From Armatimonadota bacterium (GTDB lineage: Bacteria > Armatimonadota > Fimbriimonadia > Fimbriimonadales > GBS-DC), in contig JABWCR010000004.1 of the NCBI GenBank assembly GCA_013359125.1, forward strand, positions 1-64,000: a DNA stretch of 64,000 bases, in the 5' to 3' direction. Every line of letters begins with the position of its first letter. The first letter of the stretch is position 1. Position numbers and translations under genes: made by a program. Shown one piece after another: positions 43,465 to 51,274 of the stretch. The notes below the pieces were generated by a model. It did not search any database. It saw only the letters and a program-made list of their open reading frames with translations, and was not told the origin of the DNA.

Positions 43465-44621
43465 TCGGCTTCGAACCAAAGGCACTTAAGATATAGGCTC
43501 TCGGGAAACTGCACGAGGTGCGGATGATCGGGAGCCTGTATCGTTATGTCCCGCAGAAACAGTCGGCGGCCCCGGTCTGACGCGGCCAACCGCGCCGATT
43601 CGATCACGCCTTCGGCGCTCAGTTGATAGGAGCAGCTGCAGGCAACGATCTTGCCGTTCGGTTTCAGCCGAGGCAGCGCGTTGTAGATCAGCTTCCAGAT
43701 GGCCCACTTGAGCGAGCTTTTGCCCGTGCGGGACTTGGCGATGGCAGGCGGATCGAGGATAATCCAGTCGTATTTTTCGCTGCTCGCCTCTAACCACTCG
43801 AATGCGTTTCCAACGATGAACTCCGCCTTGAGATTGTTGCGGTCGGCGTGTTGGTTGGCAAGTTCGATGGCTTCGGGAAGGATATCGACGCCAACGACCG
43901 TTGCGCCAGCGCGAGCGGCATAGAGGCTCATGGCGCCGGTGTAGCAAAAGAGGTCGGCGACCGATTCGCCGGGCTTTACTTCGGTTTCAAACTTTCGGCG
44001 GGTCTCGCGCTGGTCGAGATAGAAGCCTGTCTTGAGACCCTGGGCGAAGGGGGCATTGAACTCGAACCCCGATTCTTGAAAGTCAACGGTTTCGCCCGGC
44101 TCGCCCCAAATTGGGCCGAAGAATGGTTGAAGGCCTTCTTCTTCGCGCCCAGCCATGTCGCTCCGTTCGTATATGCCGCGCGGATTGAATACGCTCGCAA
44201 GCGCTTCGAGCCAAAGAGGCTTGAGGCGATCTATTGCAGCGGTGCGAGATTGGACGACCAAGACGTCTGCATATTGATCGATTATGAGGCCTGGCAGCCC
44301 GTCTGCTTCGGAGAACACGACGCGCATCGCATTCGTTTCGGAAATCCAACGTGCGCGATTCTCCTTGGCCAATTCAATGCGTTCTGCGAAGAAGCCAAGG
44401 TCGATTGGACGTTCGATCAGCGAGAATATGCGAAGCGGGAAGCGGCTCTTGCCGTTGAAGCTGGCGATGGCGACGAACTGGCCGTTTGAATCGGTAACCC
44501 TCACAATGTCGCCCGGCTTTGGGTCGTCGTTGACGAAGAGGATCTCGCCTCTTTGCACCCACGGGTAGAAGCCGCGCAGTTTCTTGTCTCGCCCTCGTTT
44601 GAGGCGGACTTCAGCGTGCAT
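43461..44621 (-). CDS. rRNA large-subunit methyltransferase, RlmI-like
   Basis: A 386-residue SAM-dependent 5-methylcytosine-type RNA methyltransferase. The N-terminal PUA-like domain contains LRGFYPWVQRGEI; the methylase part has GLPGLIIDQYADVLVVQ, GFYLDQRETRR, SVADLFCYTGAMSLYAAR, ILDPPAIAKSR and KIVACSCSYQ, the PPA and SCS positions bearing the active-site residues. E. coli RlmI methylates C1962 of 23S rRNA. The ATG at 44621 gives MHAEVRLKRGRDKK; a TTG six bases upstream is possible. It overlaps the ADP-ribosylglycohydrolase gene by 11 nt. Confidence 0.9.
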   Translation of the reverse strand: MHAEVRLKRGRDKKLRGFYPWVQRGEILFVNDDPKPGDIVRVTDSNGQFVAIASFNGKSRFPLRIFSLIERPIDLGFFAERIELAKENRARWISETNAMRVVFSEADGLPGLIIDQYADVLVVQSRTAAIDRLKPLWLEALASVFNPRGIYERSDMAGREEEGLQPFFGPIWGEPGETVDFQESGFEFNAPFAQGLKTGFYLDQRETRRKFETEVKPGESVADLFCYTGAMSLYAARAGATVVGVDILPEAIELANQHADRNNLKAEFIVGNAFEWLEASSEKYDWIILDPPAIAKSRTGKSSLKWAIWKLIYNALPRLKPNGKIVACSCSYQLSAEGVIESARLAASDRGRRLFLRDITIQAPDHPHLVQFPESLYLKCLWFEAD

Positions 44622-45885
44622 GGACAAGCCTCAATGTTCGGTCGGCAAGGCCGGAGATTCGGAGTTCGGCCATACCGAACAGACCGGTCGCAAGGCGGTC
44701 TTTTAGGGGTTTAGTCCAGCGTTTCGGCAGATTCGAGGCTCCCAGCGATGCGCCGAGAATGCTGCCGACCGTTGCCGCGTTGCAATCGGTGTCGAGTCCC
44801 ATTTCGACGGCAAGGCCGACACAGCGCGAGAAGTCCGGCCAGCCCCAAAGCAGCGCAATGAGCGCGATGGCATCGTTGTTGACAGCGTGCACCCAATGGT
44901 ATTGGCCAAAAAAGGATCGGTCAATCGCGTCTCGAGCGTCTTGGGCAGACAGTCCCTGCTTGTGCCACTCCAGCACGGCGGCGACCATGGCCGCGTGGCG
45001 AGAATCCTTTGGCGTAACGGCAATGCCTGCCTTTAGAATCTGAAAGATGTCGTCGGTAACGAACGCCTTTGCGATGGCGGCGGCAAAGAACATCGCGCTG
45101 TAGACGCCGTTTTTAACGTGGCTGAGGGTTGCGTCTTTGTAAGCAAGTTCGGCCGCCCGAGCGGGGTTGCCCGGATGGGCGTAGGCGTAAGCGTCAACCC
45201 GAATACGCGCACCGATCCATTCTCGATAGGGGTTCATAAAGGTCGCCGGGTCTTCTTCGTCGTTGACGATGTTCTTGTAGGCAACGCGCTCCGCAGTGTA
45301 GGTTTGATAGTAGGGCAGGTAAGTCAGCCAGCCTTCAGCAACGTTCTCGGTCGTCAACTTTGCCCCGTGCTTTTCAAGAAGAAGAAGGCCGAGCACGCTA
45401 TAGTCCGTGTCGTCGTCTCTTTCTGCACGATGAAACGAGCCTTTAGTACAGTAAAGGTAAGGGTTTGGGATTCTCTTGGGGCGTTTTCTCGATTCGGCCG
45501 GCAGGTAGTCCTCTACGCGGTCAAGACCGGCGCCTGCTATGTACTCCGCGATCTGTCGTCTGGACCAGCCTTCGACCGGTTTGCCGGCCATGCATCCGGC
45601 ACAACGGCCCAGCCAGGCGCCGAGCATCTGATCGGGCAGGCGATTGGGATCTGGCTTCTCGTTGCGGGGCTTGCGTTGGACAATGTCGCCCCATGCCGAG
45701 GGTTCAATAAAGGGCCAATCGCGTTTTTGGCGCATGGTAGAGAGTTCGCGGTAGAGCCCCATCGCCTCGTCGAATTGGACGGCGCGTTCCACGCGCTCAG
45801 CGATCCAAAACGTGTCCGCTCCTTCTTCCGTTTTCTGTCTCAGTTCGGCGCAGAGCAGTTCCAGCAGGGCGTCCACGTCTCGCAT
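44611..45885 (-). CDS. ADP-ribosylglycohydrolase family protein
   Basis: A 424-residue hydrolase. Metal-binding motifs of the DraG/ARH family are visible: MLGAWLGRCAGCMAGKPVEG near residue 85, ERDDDTDYSVL, and GLDTDCNAATVGSILGASLG near the C-terminus. The enzyme could remove ADP-ribose from a protein or nucleic-acid target or act on free ADP-ribose derivatives. A 75-residue helical N-terminus precedes the usual domain. No ADP-ribosyltransferase lies next to it. The ATG at 45885 starts MRDVDALLELLC, and transcription is divergent from the ABC transporter. Confidence 0.88.
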   Translation of the reverse strand: MRDVDALLELLCAELRQKTEEGADTFWIAERVERAVQFDEAMGLYRELSTMRQKRDWPFIEPSAWGDIVQRKPRNEKPDPNRLPDQMLGAWLGRCAGCMAGKPVEGWSRRQIAEYIAGAGLDRVEDYLPAESRKRPKRIPNPYLYCTKGSFHRAERDDDTDYSVLGLLLLEKHGAKLTTENVAEGWLTYLPYYQTYTAERVAYKNIVNDEEDPATFMNPYREWIGARIRVDAYAYAHPGNPARAAELAYKDATLSHVKNGVYSAMFFAAAIAKAFVTDDIFQILKAGIAVTPKDSRHAAMVAAVLEWHKQGLSAQDARDAIDRSFFGQYHWVHAVNNDAIALIALLWGWPDFSRCVGLAVEMGLDTDCNAATVGSILGASLGASNLPKRWTKPLKDRLATGLFGMAELRISGLADRTLRLVHAR

Positions 45886-45927
45886 TGGCTTTATGTTCGG
45901 GGCCGGAAGGTTCTTACCTGCCTATGC

Positions 45928-45933
45928 TACAAT
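45928..45933 (+). promoter_or_regulatory. -10 element of leaderless ABC ATPase transcript
   Basis: TGCTACAAT carries an extended -10 (TG) and ends 7 nt before the ATG at 45941. Transcription should start at the start codon itself. No Shine-Dalgarno sequence fits in TCCGCCC. Confidence 0.6.
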
Positions 45934-45940
45934 TCCGCCC

Positions 45941-46681
45941 ATGATAGTTTCAGACCGGTTGAGCAAACGATACGGCAGCGTTCAGGCGGTTCGTTCGCTG
46001 AGTCTGACGGTCGATGCGGGGGAGATTTACGGGTTTTTGGGTCCCAATGGCGCGGGCAAGACCACCACGATTAAGATGTTGACGGGATTGTTGAGGCCGA
46101 CAGAAGGTTCGGCGCGAGTTGGCGGCTTCGATTTGGAGAGTCAGCCCGTACAGGCGAAGCGTCTGATCGGGTTTGTGCCGGACAATCCGTTTCTTTATGA
46201 AAAATTGACCGGTAGAGAGTACTTGCGGCTGACGGGCGACTTATGGGGCGTTGACGGCGAGGGTCGAGAAGAGCGGATTGCGGCGCTGTTAGAGGAGTTT
46301 GAGCTTACGGAGAAGGCCGATTCGATCATACAAAGCTACTCGCGAGGGATGAGGCAAAAGACGGCATTAGCGGCGGCGCTGTTGCATTCGCCGAAGGCGC
46401 TGTTTTTGGACGAGCCGACGGTGGGACTGGACCCTAAGGGGGCGCGTCTGCTTAAGGACACATTGTTGAAATTGGCGGATGCTGGCGCAGCGGTGTTCAT
46501 TTCGACGCACATCCTGGAGATTGCAGAGCAACTCTGCGATCGCGTCGGTATTGTGCGCGATGGCGAGTTGATCGCCGAAGGAGAGCCTCGCGAGCTGCTG
46601 ACAAACTCGAACAATGCCTCTTTGGAAGAACTCTTTCTTGAGCTGACCGAGTCGGCAATGGCGCTGGAGCTGGCCGAGTAG
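45941..46681 (+). CDS. ABC transporter ATP-binding protein (NatA-like)
   Basis: A 246-residue ATPase of the ABC-2/NatA class. Walker A is GPNGAGKTTTIKML, the Q-loop region follows, the signature is YSRGMRQKTALAAALLHSP, Walker B is ALFLDEPTVGLDP and the H-loop is ISTHILEIAEQ. The start is ATG 45941, leaderless; a 43-residue longer frame would include the promoter. No ABC permease lies beside it. The next gene, a CPBP membrane protease, begins directly after its TAG, so the two are coupled. Confidence 0.92.
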   Translation: MIVSDRLSKRYGSVQAVRSLSLTVDAGEIYGFLGPNGAGKTTTIKMLTGLLRPTEGSARVGGFDLESQPVQAKRLIGFVPDNPFLYEKLTGREYLRLTGDLWGVDGEGREERIAALLEEFELTEKADSIIQSYSRGMRQKTALAAALLHSPKALFLDEPTVGLDPKGARLLKDTLLKLADAGAAVFISTHILEIAEQLCDRVGIVRDGELIAEGEPRELLTNSNNASLEELFLELTESAMALELAE

Positions 46682-47542
46682 ATGCCGATCGTGTGGAGCG
46701 GAGACAGCGCTAAGTGGTTAGTCGCGCTGGGCGGGCTGAACTGCATTTTGATCTTCGTTTGGTTCGTGCATCATCTGAGAATTCAGCGCGGGCAGGCTGG
46801 ATTGCTGGCCAGGCGGTGGAGTTTGGTGGATTTGGCGGCCGCGGTGCAGTTTGCCTTGGTCATACTGGCTGGAATTGGAATCGCGGCAGCGATCTTGCTC
46901 AGGCCTGTGCTACAAGATGCGTCGGAGCCGTTAGGCGCTCGAGAATTGGCTTTCTTGGCGATCATGACTTTGGCACAGTTCGGCGTCTTGGCCGGCGCCG
47001 CTATCGTGCTGTGCGCAGGCAAGTACCAGATGACTTGGTCCGCGTTCGGTCTAGACCGGCTGAACTCGTCGCGGTTGGCTTTGGGGGCCCTATACGGAGT
47101 TGGGGCGTTGGCGGCTTCCGCAATCTCTATCCGCATTTTTGAAGCGATCGACAAGGGGCCGCTGGGCAATCCGTTTACGCGCGATATAGCGAGCGATCCA
47201 TCGGCTCAGGCGGTTCAAGAGTTTGCGGCCCGAGCGATGGACAGTCCGATCTTTGTGCTCGCGATAGTCGCGGTGGTTGCAGGGCTTGCGCCGTTTTGCG
47301 AGGAGTTGTTCTTTCGAGGCCTGCTGTTGCGCAGTTTTTCTGCGCGGATGGGGCGAGGCTTTGGCATTCTGATCTCGTCGCTGATCTTTGCCGCGGCGCA
47401 CGGGTCGGCGGTCGGGTTCGTGCCTCGGTTTATCATGGGAGCGCTGTTCGCCAGCGTTACATTGCGCACGGGTTCGCTGTGGCCTGCAATCGTTGCCCAT
47501 GCAGCAAACAACTCGGTCGCGCTCTTTGCATTGATGCAGTAG
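46682..47542 (+). CDS. CPBP family intramembrane metalloprotease
   Basis: A 286-residue multi-pass membrane protein with about eight helices. The CPBP motif 1 is PFCEELFFRGLL (Glu-Glu...Arg) and motif 2 is SSLIFAAAHGS with the catalytic His; a further His is in PAIVAHAANNS. It belongs to the CAAX protease/bacteriocin-processing (Abi) family, which cleaves prenylated proteins or confers bacteriocin immunity. Because it abuts an ABC ATPase without a permease, an ATPase-linked membrane protease or permease-like role may be considered. Confidence 0.88.
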   Translation: MPIVWSGDSAKWLVALGGLNCILIFVWFVHHLRIQRGQAGLLARRWSLVDLAAAVQFALVILAGIGIAAAILLRPVLQDASEPLGARELAFLAIMTLAQFGVLAGAAIVLCAGKYQMTWSAFGLDRLNSSRLALGALYGVGALAASAISIRIFEAIDKGPLGNPFTRDIASDPSAQAVQEFAARAMDSPIFVLAIVAVVAGLAPFCEELFFRGLLLRSFSARMGRGFGILISSLIFAAAHGSAVGFVPRFIMGALFASVTLRTGSLWPAIVAHAANNSVALFALMQ

Positions 47543-47552
47543 ACTATCGTCC

Positions 47553-48386
47553 ATGCGATTTTTCCTTTTTGAGGACGATGAAGGCGCTGCGATCGGGGTC
47601 GAGTTTGAGGGCGCGCACTACCGAGCGGGCGACATAGCAACCACTTCGCGGCCCGAAGAGTGGCTCCAAGCGCTCAGCTTGCTGATGTTGACCAATCCGC
47701 GCGGCCTGCCGGAGATCGATGCGAGCGAGATTCGGTTCTTGCCTGCAGTTCTCAACCCATCGAAGGTGATTGCGATCGGGTTGAACTACCGAGACCATTG
47801 CAAGGAGCAGGGCTTGCCGGAACCTGAGTTTCCGACGGTTTTCGCAAAGTACCCTTCGTCTTTGACCGGTCATCGGACCGAAGTTCGGTATCCAAAGGCG
47901 ACCAGCGCATTAGACTACGAAGCAGAATTAGGAATCGTGATTGGGAAGACTGCACAAAACGTAACCGTGGACGACGCGGCCGGGCACATTGCCGGCTATG
48001 CGATCGTTAACGACCTGACGGCAAGGGATTTGCAAAAGTTGGAGAAGCAGTTTGTAAGGGCCAAGTCGTTTGATGGCTTCGCGCCCTGCGGACCCTATCT
48101 CGTTCCAGCGCGAAATGTGCCCGATCCGATGAAGTTAGCGATTCGATTGTGGGTCAACGACGAGCTTCGACAGTCGTCGAGCACGTCGGAGATGGTGTTT
48201 GGTGTCAACCAGTTGGTTTCGCACCTGTCTCAAGGGGCGACGCTACTGCCGGGCGATCTGATCATTACCGGGACTCCGGCCGGGGTTGGATTCTATCGAG
48301 AGCCGCAGGGGTTGTTGAAGCCGGGCGACCGTGTGCGGATCGAACTGGACGGGCTTGGCGTTTTAGAGAACGCCATTGTGGATTAG
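47553..48386 (+). CDS. Fumarylacetoacetate hydrolase family protein
   Basis: A 277-residue enzyme of the FAH fold. Evidence: VIAIGLNYRDHCKEQGL, DYEAELGIVIGKTAQ (the metal-binding Glu-x-Glu-type region), GYAIVNDLTARDLQK, SFDGFAPCGPYLVPA and TGTPAGVGFYREPQG, which is the typical GTPxGVG tail. Such enzymes hydrolyse C-C bonds of acylpyruvates or oxaloacetate-like compounds; substrate not determined. The ATG at 47553 is 10 nt after the CPBP gene; TAGACT, 7 nt before it, would also allow a separate leaderless message. It converges with the DnaJ gene, overlapping by four bases. Confidence 0.88.
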   Translation: MRFFLFEDDEGAAIGVEFEGAHYRAGDIATTSRPEEWLQALSLLMLTNPRGLPEIDASEIRFLPAVLNPSKVIAIGLNYRDHCKEQGLPEPEFPTVFAKYPSSLTGHRTEVRYPKATSALDYEAELGIVIGKTAQNVTVDDAAGHIAGYAIVNDLTARDLQKLEKQFVRAKSFDGFAPCGPYLVPARNVPDPMKLAIRLWVNDELRQSSSTSEMVFGVNQLVSHLSQGATLLPGDLIITGTPAGVGFYREPQGLLKPGDRVRIELDGLGVLENAIVD

Positions 48387-49411
48387 GCGCTCTTGCCCCA
48401 ATCGGAAACGAACCAGCCGGTTAGCAGTCCCGCGAACACCACATTGCCGCCAAAGAGCAACGTAGCGCCGAAAGCCTGAAAATAAGCGACCGCGAAGAGG
48501 ATCGCAAAGAGACCGGCGGCTCCGTAGGCCTTGTTGAGCGATGGGCTGCCGCCTCCGTGAATGGTTGAGATCAGGGCGTAGATTGCGGCGGACAAAGGAA
48601 AGCACAACAGGGCGATGAGCGCCAAGATTAGACCCGGACCCTTAATGGGCAGGGCGTCCTGCACGGCTTGCACCCAGCCGGACGCCGACATGAGCACGCC
48701 TAGCAACAGGCCGCAGATCGCCATGTAAAGAAGCAGGTTGGAGCTCCACGCGCCGATGCCCGCGCTGCCAATGGCTTGGCCGGGCGCCAACAGCGCCATA
48801 AAGACGGTGAAGAGGCAGCCGGAGAAGCCGATGATCTGGGCAGCCATTTTGACGCCGTCCGCTGCAGGAGCGATCGGCGTTGCGGGTTCGGCTGCCCGAG
48901 TCTTGGCCAATCGGGTGAACTTCTTTTGCAGCGAGTCGTTGTTCGGGTCGAGTTGCAGAGCGATTGTGTAGGAGGAAAGCGCGAGTTCAGACTTGCCTTG
49001 TATCCGATAGACATCGCCAACGATGGTATGAGCGAGCGCCGAGCGAGGCTGTATCTTCGCGGCGGCTTTGGCTTTGGCGAGCGCCTCGAAGAAGCGCCCG
49101 GCGACGAAGGCGAGTTCGGCCTCGTGGAGCAGGCGTTTGTACTCCTCGCCCTTGTTCGGTTGGCTTTGCGTTGGTCGCGGCTTCGGCTTTGGCGGCCGTT
49201 GGTTCATCTGTAGCAGCGCATCGAACTGCTTTCTTCGCTCTGGATTGCTGAGAACCTGATAGGCTTCTTGGACTCTAAGGAACTGTTCTTTGGCGGCGCT
49301 GGACGGATTGACGTCCGGGTGAAACTGGCGCGCTAGCTCGCGGTACTTAGCGCGGATTTCATCTTGGGTCGCCTGACGGCTGAGGCCGAGCGTCTTGTAA
49401 TGGTCGGTCAT
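48383..49411 (-). CDS. DnaJ-domain membrane protein
   Basis: A 342-residue protein with a J domain at the N-terminus (MTDHYKTLGLSRQATQDEIR with HPDV at residues 32-35), a TPR-like linker (AKAAAKIQPRSALAHTIVGD) and about five hydrophobic helices in the C-terminal half (residues about 190-340). The J domain recruits DnaK; membrane segments would place this at the inner membrane. Its ATG shares one base with the stop of the GspF gene (TAATG), so the two are translated together. Confidence 0.82.
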   Translation of the reverse strand: MTDHYKTLGLSRQATQDEIRAKYRELARQFHPDVNPSSAAKEQFLRVQEAYQVLSNPERRKQFDALLQMNQRPPKPKPRPTQSQPNKGEEYKRLLHEAELAFVAGRFFEALAKAKAAAKIQPRSALAHTIVGDVYRIQGKSELALSSYTIALQLDPNNDSLQKKFTRLAKTRAAEPATPIAPAADGVKMAAQIIGFSGCLFTVFMALLAPGQAIGSAGIGAWSSNLLLYMAICGLLLGVLMSASGWVQAVQDALPIKGPGLILALIALLCFPLSAAIYALISTIHGGGSPSLNKAYGAAGLFAILFAVAYFQAFGATLLFGGNVVFAGLLTGWFVSDWGKSA

Positions 49412-50610
49412 TATTCCCCAGCGCCTTGGAATATTTGCGCGAAGTAGCCGCTATAGAAGGAGATAACGATGTAGCCGACATAAATCGCGGCGGCCAAGAG
49501 CGCCACGATGCCAAGGATGGTGGCGGCCTGATGACTGCCGACCTCGCTTTCGGCCTCATAGAACTCGGCGACCTTGTTGACCATTGAATCCAATGAGCCG
49601 GTCTGTTCGCCCGTAGCGACCATATCGATCACCATGGGCGGGAACACGCCCGTGGCCGCGATGCTCTCGGCAATCCCTGCTCCTGATTCCAGTTTTGTGG
49701 CAACGGGCGAGATGCTGGCTGCCAGGTACTCGTTGCCGGAGGCTTCCGCAGAAATACGTATGGCATGGGTGATGGGCACGCCTGCGGCATAGAGGGCGCC
49801 CAACGCCCGTCCAAATCGAGCGAGGCAGATTTGGCGAAGAGTCTTTCCGATCCAGGGAAGCGAAATCAAAATCGCGTCGATGGCGCGGCGAATGGTCATG
49901 CTTTGGGTTGCAATCCGCCAGGCAGCCCAAACAGCGAAGAGAACTCCAAAGATTTTGAGAAAGGTCATAGCCATTTGGATCGCGAACTCGCCAGGCGGCA
50001 TTCCCTGGCCAGTGATCATATAAATGATCGGGCCGGGAAGAGCAGGAATGATGAGCGCCATGAACATGACCAATTTTGGGTAGAACGTGAGGCGGCGTAT
50101 CAGTCGGCGCAAGGCTAATTCGCGCTCCAGGTACTCTGCGATCTGCCGCGAGGCGCTTTCTAGCAATCCGCCTTCGACGCCTACTCGGATGATTGCGCGC
50201 TGCACCTTGCTAAAGATGTGCGGATGTCGGTCGAAAGCCTCGGCCAGATTCTCGCCGCCCATGACTGAATCTCGGATATTGAGCAGCGCTCGACGCAGTT
50301 TGACGTTGCCCGCCTGATTGCTCAATGTGTACAGCACTTGAACCAAGGGGACGCCTGCCGCGATCATGGTGGCGAATTGTCGGAAGAAGATGGCGAGATG
50401 GTGAAGGCCGACGCCGCCGAAGAGCGGTCGGACGACGCGGTCTCGGGCGGCTGTAGCGGCTGTTACCGGCTCGGCATCGGCGTACATTTCGAGCGGCCAG
50501 AAGCCCATGCCTCGCACTTGGTCGTTGGCGTCGAGGCGCGATGCGGCAAACACGGAGCCTTGCACCGTGTTGCCCTCTTGATCTCGCGCAATGTATCGAA
50601 AGACCGCCAT
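49411..50610 (-). CDS. Type II secretion/type IV pilus assembly platform protein (GspF/PilC-like)
   Basis: A 399-residue inner-membrane protein with two GspF domains. Visible blocks include FRQFATMIAAGVPLVQVLYTL in the first and GRALGALYAAGVPITHAI plus DMVATGEQTGSLDSMVNKV in the second, each followed by a hydrophobic region; three transmembrane segments are apparent. It forms the platform that a PilB/GspE ATPase turns to extend pili or pseudopili. No pilB or pilD is nearby. The prepilin-like gene at 6088-6741 is a possible client but lies far off. Confidence 0.88.
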   Translation of the reverse strand: MAVFRYIARDQEGNTVQGSVFAASRLDANDQVRGMGFWPLEMYADAEPVTAATAARDRVVRPLFGGVGLHHLAIFFRQFATMIAAGVPLVQVLYTLSNQAGNVKLRRALLNIRDSVMGGENLAEAFDRHPHIFSKVQRAIIRVGVEGGLLESASRQIAEYLERELALRRLIRRLTFYPKLVMFMALIIPALPGPIIYMITGQGMPPGEFAIQMAMTFLKIFGVLFAVWAAWRIATQSMTIRRAIDAILISLPWIGKTLRQICLARFGRALGALYAAGVPITHAIRISAEASGNEYLAASISPVATKLESGAGIAESIAATGVFPPMVIDMVATGEQTGSLDSMVNKVAEFYEAESEVGSHQAATILGIVALLAAAIYVGYIVISFYSGYFAQIFQGAGE

Positions 50611-50653
50611 AATGAGCGTCCGTGGCGATAATTATGCATCAAAGGGCGCACCG

Positions 50654-51172
50654 ATGATCTTTTGGGTCAAGCAACGGCCTCTTCTTGCGGCGGTTCTGAT
50701 GGCGAGCGTGCTGCTGTACGATTTGCCTAGAGAAGTTTCTCTGGCGGCGGCTGCTAGCGCATTGTCCGCTTTAATTTTTGGGGGTCTTGCACTGGGGCCG
50801 ATTGCAGGATCCCGGACATTTCTGAACGAGATGCGCAGGTTGTTTGCGAATGCCCCATTGAAGACGGCTACGGTCGCAGGGCTGTTTGCAGCCTTGGTCG
50901 AGGAGCCATTGTTTCGGTTGGCGATTCAAGACCGTTTTGGTCTTGTCGCGGCTTTGTTCGCATTCTGGGCGCTCCATTTGCGGCCCGGGTTTCCAATAGC
51001 CTCTTTGACGGCGGCTGTCCCAGCAACGATTTTGGCGCTTTCTTACGAACTGGCTGACGACTTTTGGGCGAACGCTATCGCGCACGGCGTCTTTGATTTT
51101 GGTGCAGCGCTGTCGATTGGGACTTTCCTTCGTCGTCAAGATCCGCGCGAACGGGATTCTGCAAAAATGTAG
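50654..51172 (+). CDS. CPBP family intramembrane protease, small
   Basis: A 172-residue membrane protein with about five hydrophobic helices. The CPBP motif is ALVEEPLFRLAIQDR (Glu-Glu-x3-Arg) and a second His-containing segment is FWANAIAHGVFDFGAA. It is shorter than the 286-residue CPBP protein at 46682. The start ATG at 50654 gives MIFWVKQRPLL. The last eight residues (RERDSAKM) and the TAG stop lie within copy C of the 39-bp repeat, which therefore has rewritten the C-terminus. Confidence 0.75.
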   Translation: MIFWVKQRPLLAAVLMASVLLYDLPREVSLAAAASALSALIFGGLALGPIAGSRTFLNEMRRLFANAPLKTATVAGLFAALVEEPLFRLAIQDRFGLVAALFAFWALHLRPGFPIASLTAAVPATILALSYELADDFWANAIAHGVFDFGAALSIGTFLRRQDPRERDSAKM

Positions 51173-51187
51173 CACAATTTTGAGTAC
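51149..51187 (-). repeat. 39-bp dispersed repeat, copy C
   Basis: On the minus strand this is GTACTCAAAATTGTGCTACA (51187-51168), a 10-nt spacer and ATCCCGTTC (51157-51149). The core is identical to copy A. It overlaps the end of the small CPBP gene and provides its TAG stop. The gap before the convergent PEP-CTERM gene also holds the hairpin at 51236-51253. Confidence 0.85.
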
Positions 51188-51235
51188 GAATCAACCCTGG
51201 AGCGCATTGGTTTGCCGAGGCCAAGGACAAGGGAA

Positions 51236-51253
51236 GCCACCCGGAAGGGTGGC
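51236..51253. terminator. GGAA-tetraloop hairpin between convergent genes
   Basis: GCCACCC (51236-51242) and GGGTGGC (51247-51253) pair around GGAA; the flanking GGAA (51232-51235) and TTCC (51255-51258) can extend the stem past a bulged G. It may terminate one or both converging genes, or be a REP-like element. Confidence 0.45.
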
Positions 51254-51274
51254 GTTCCAAATCCGAACTTTATG

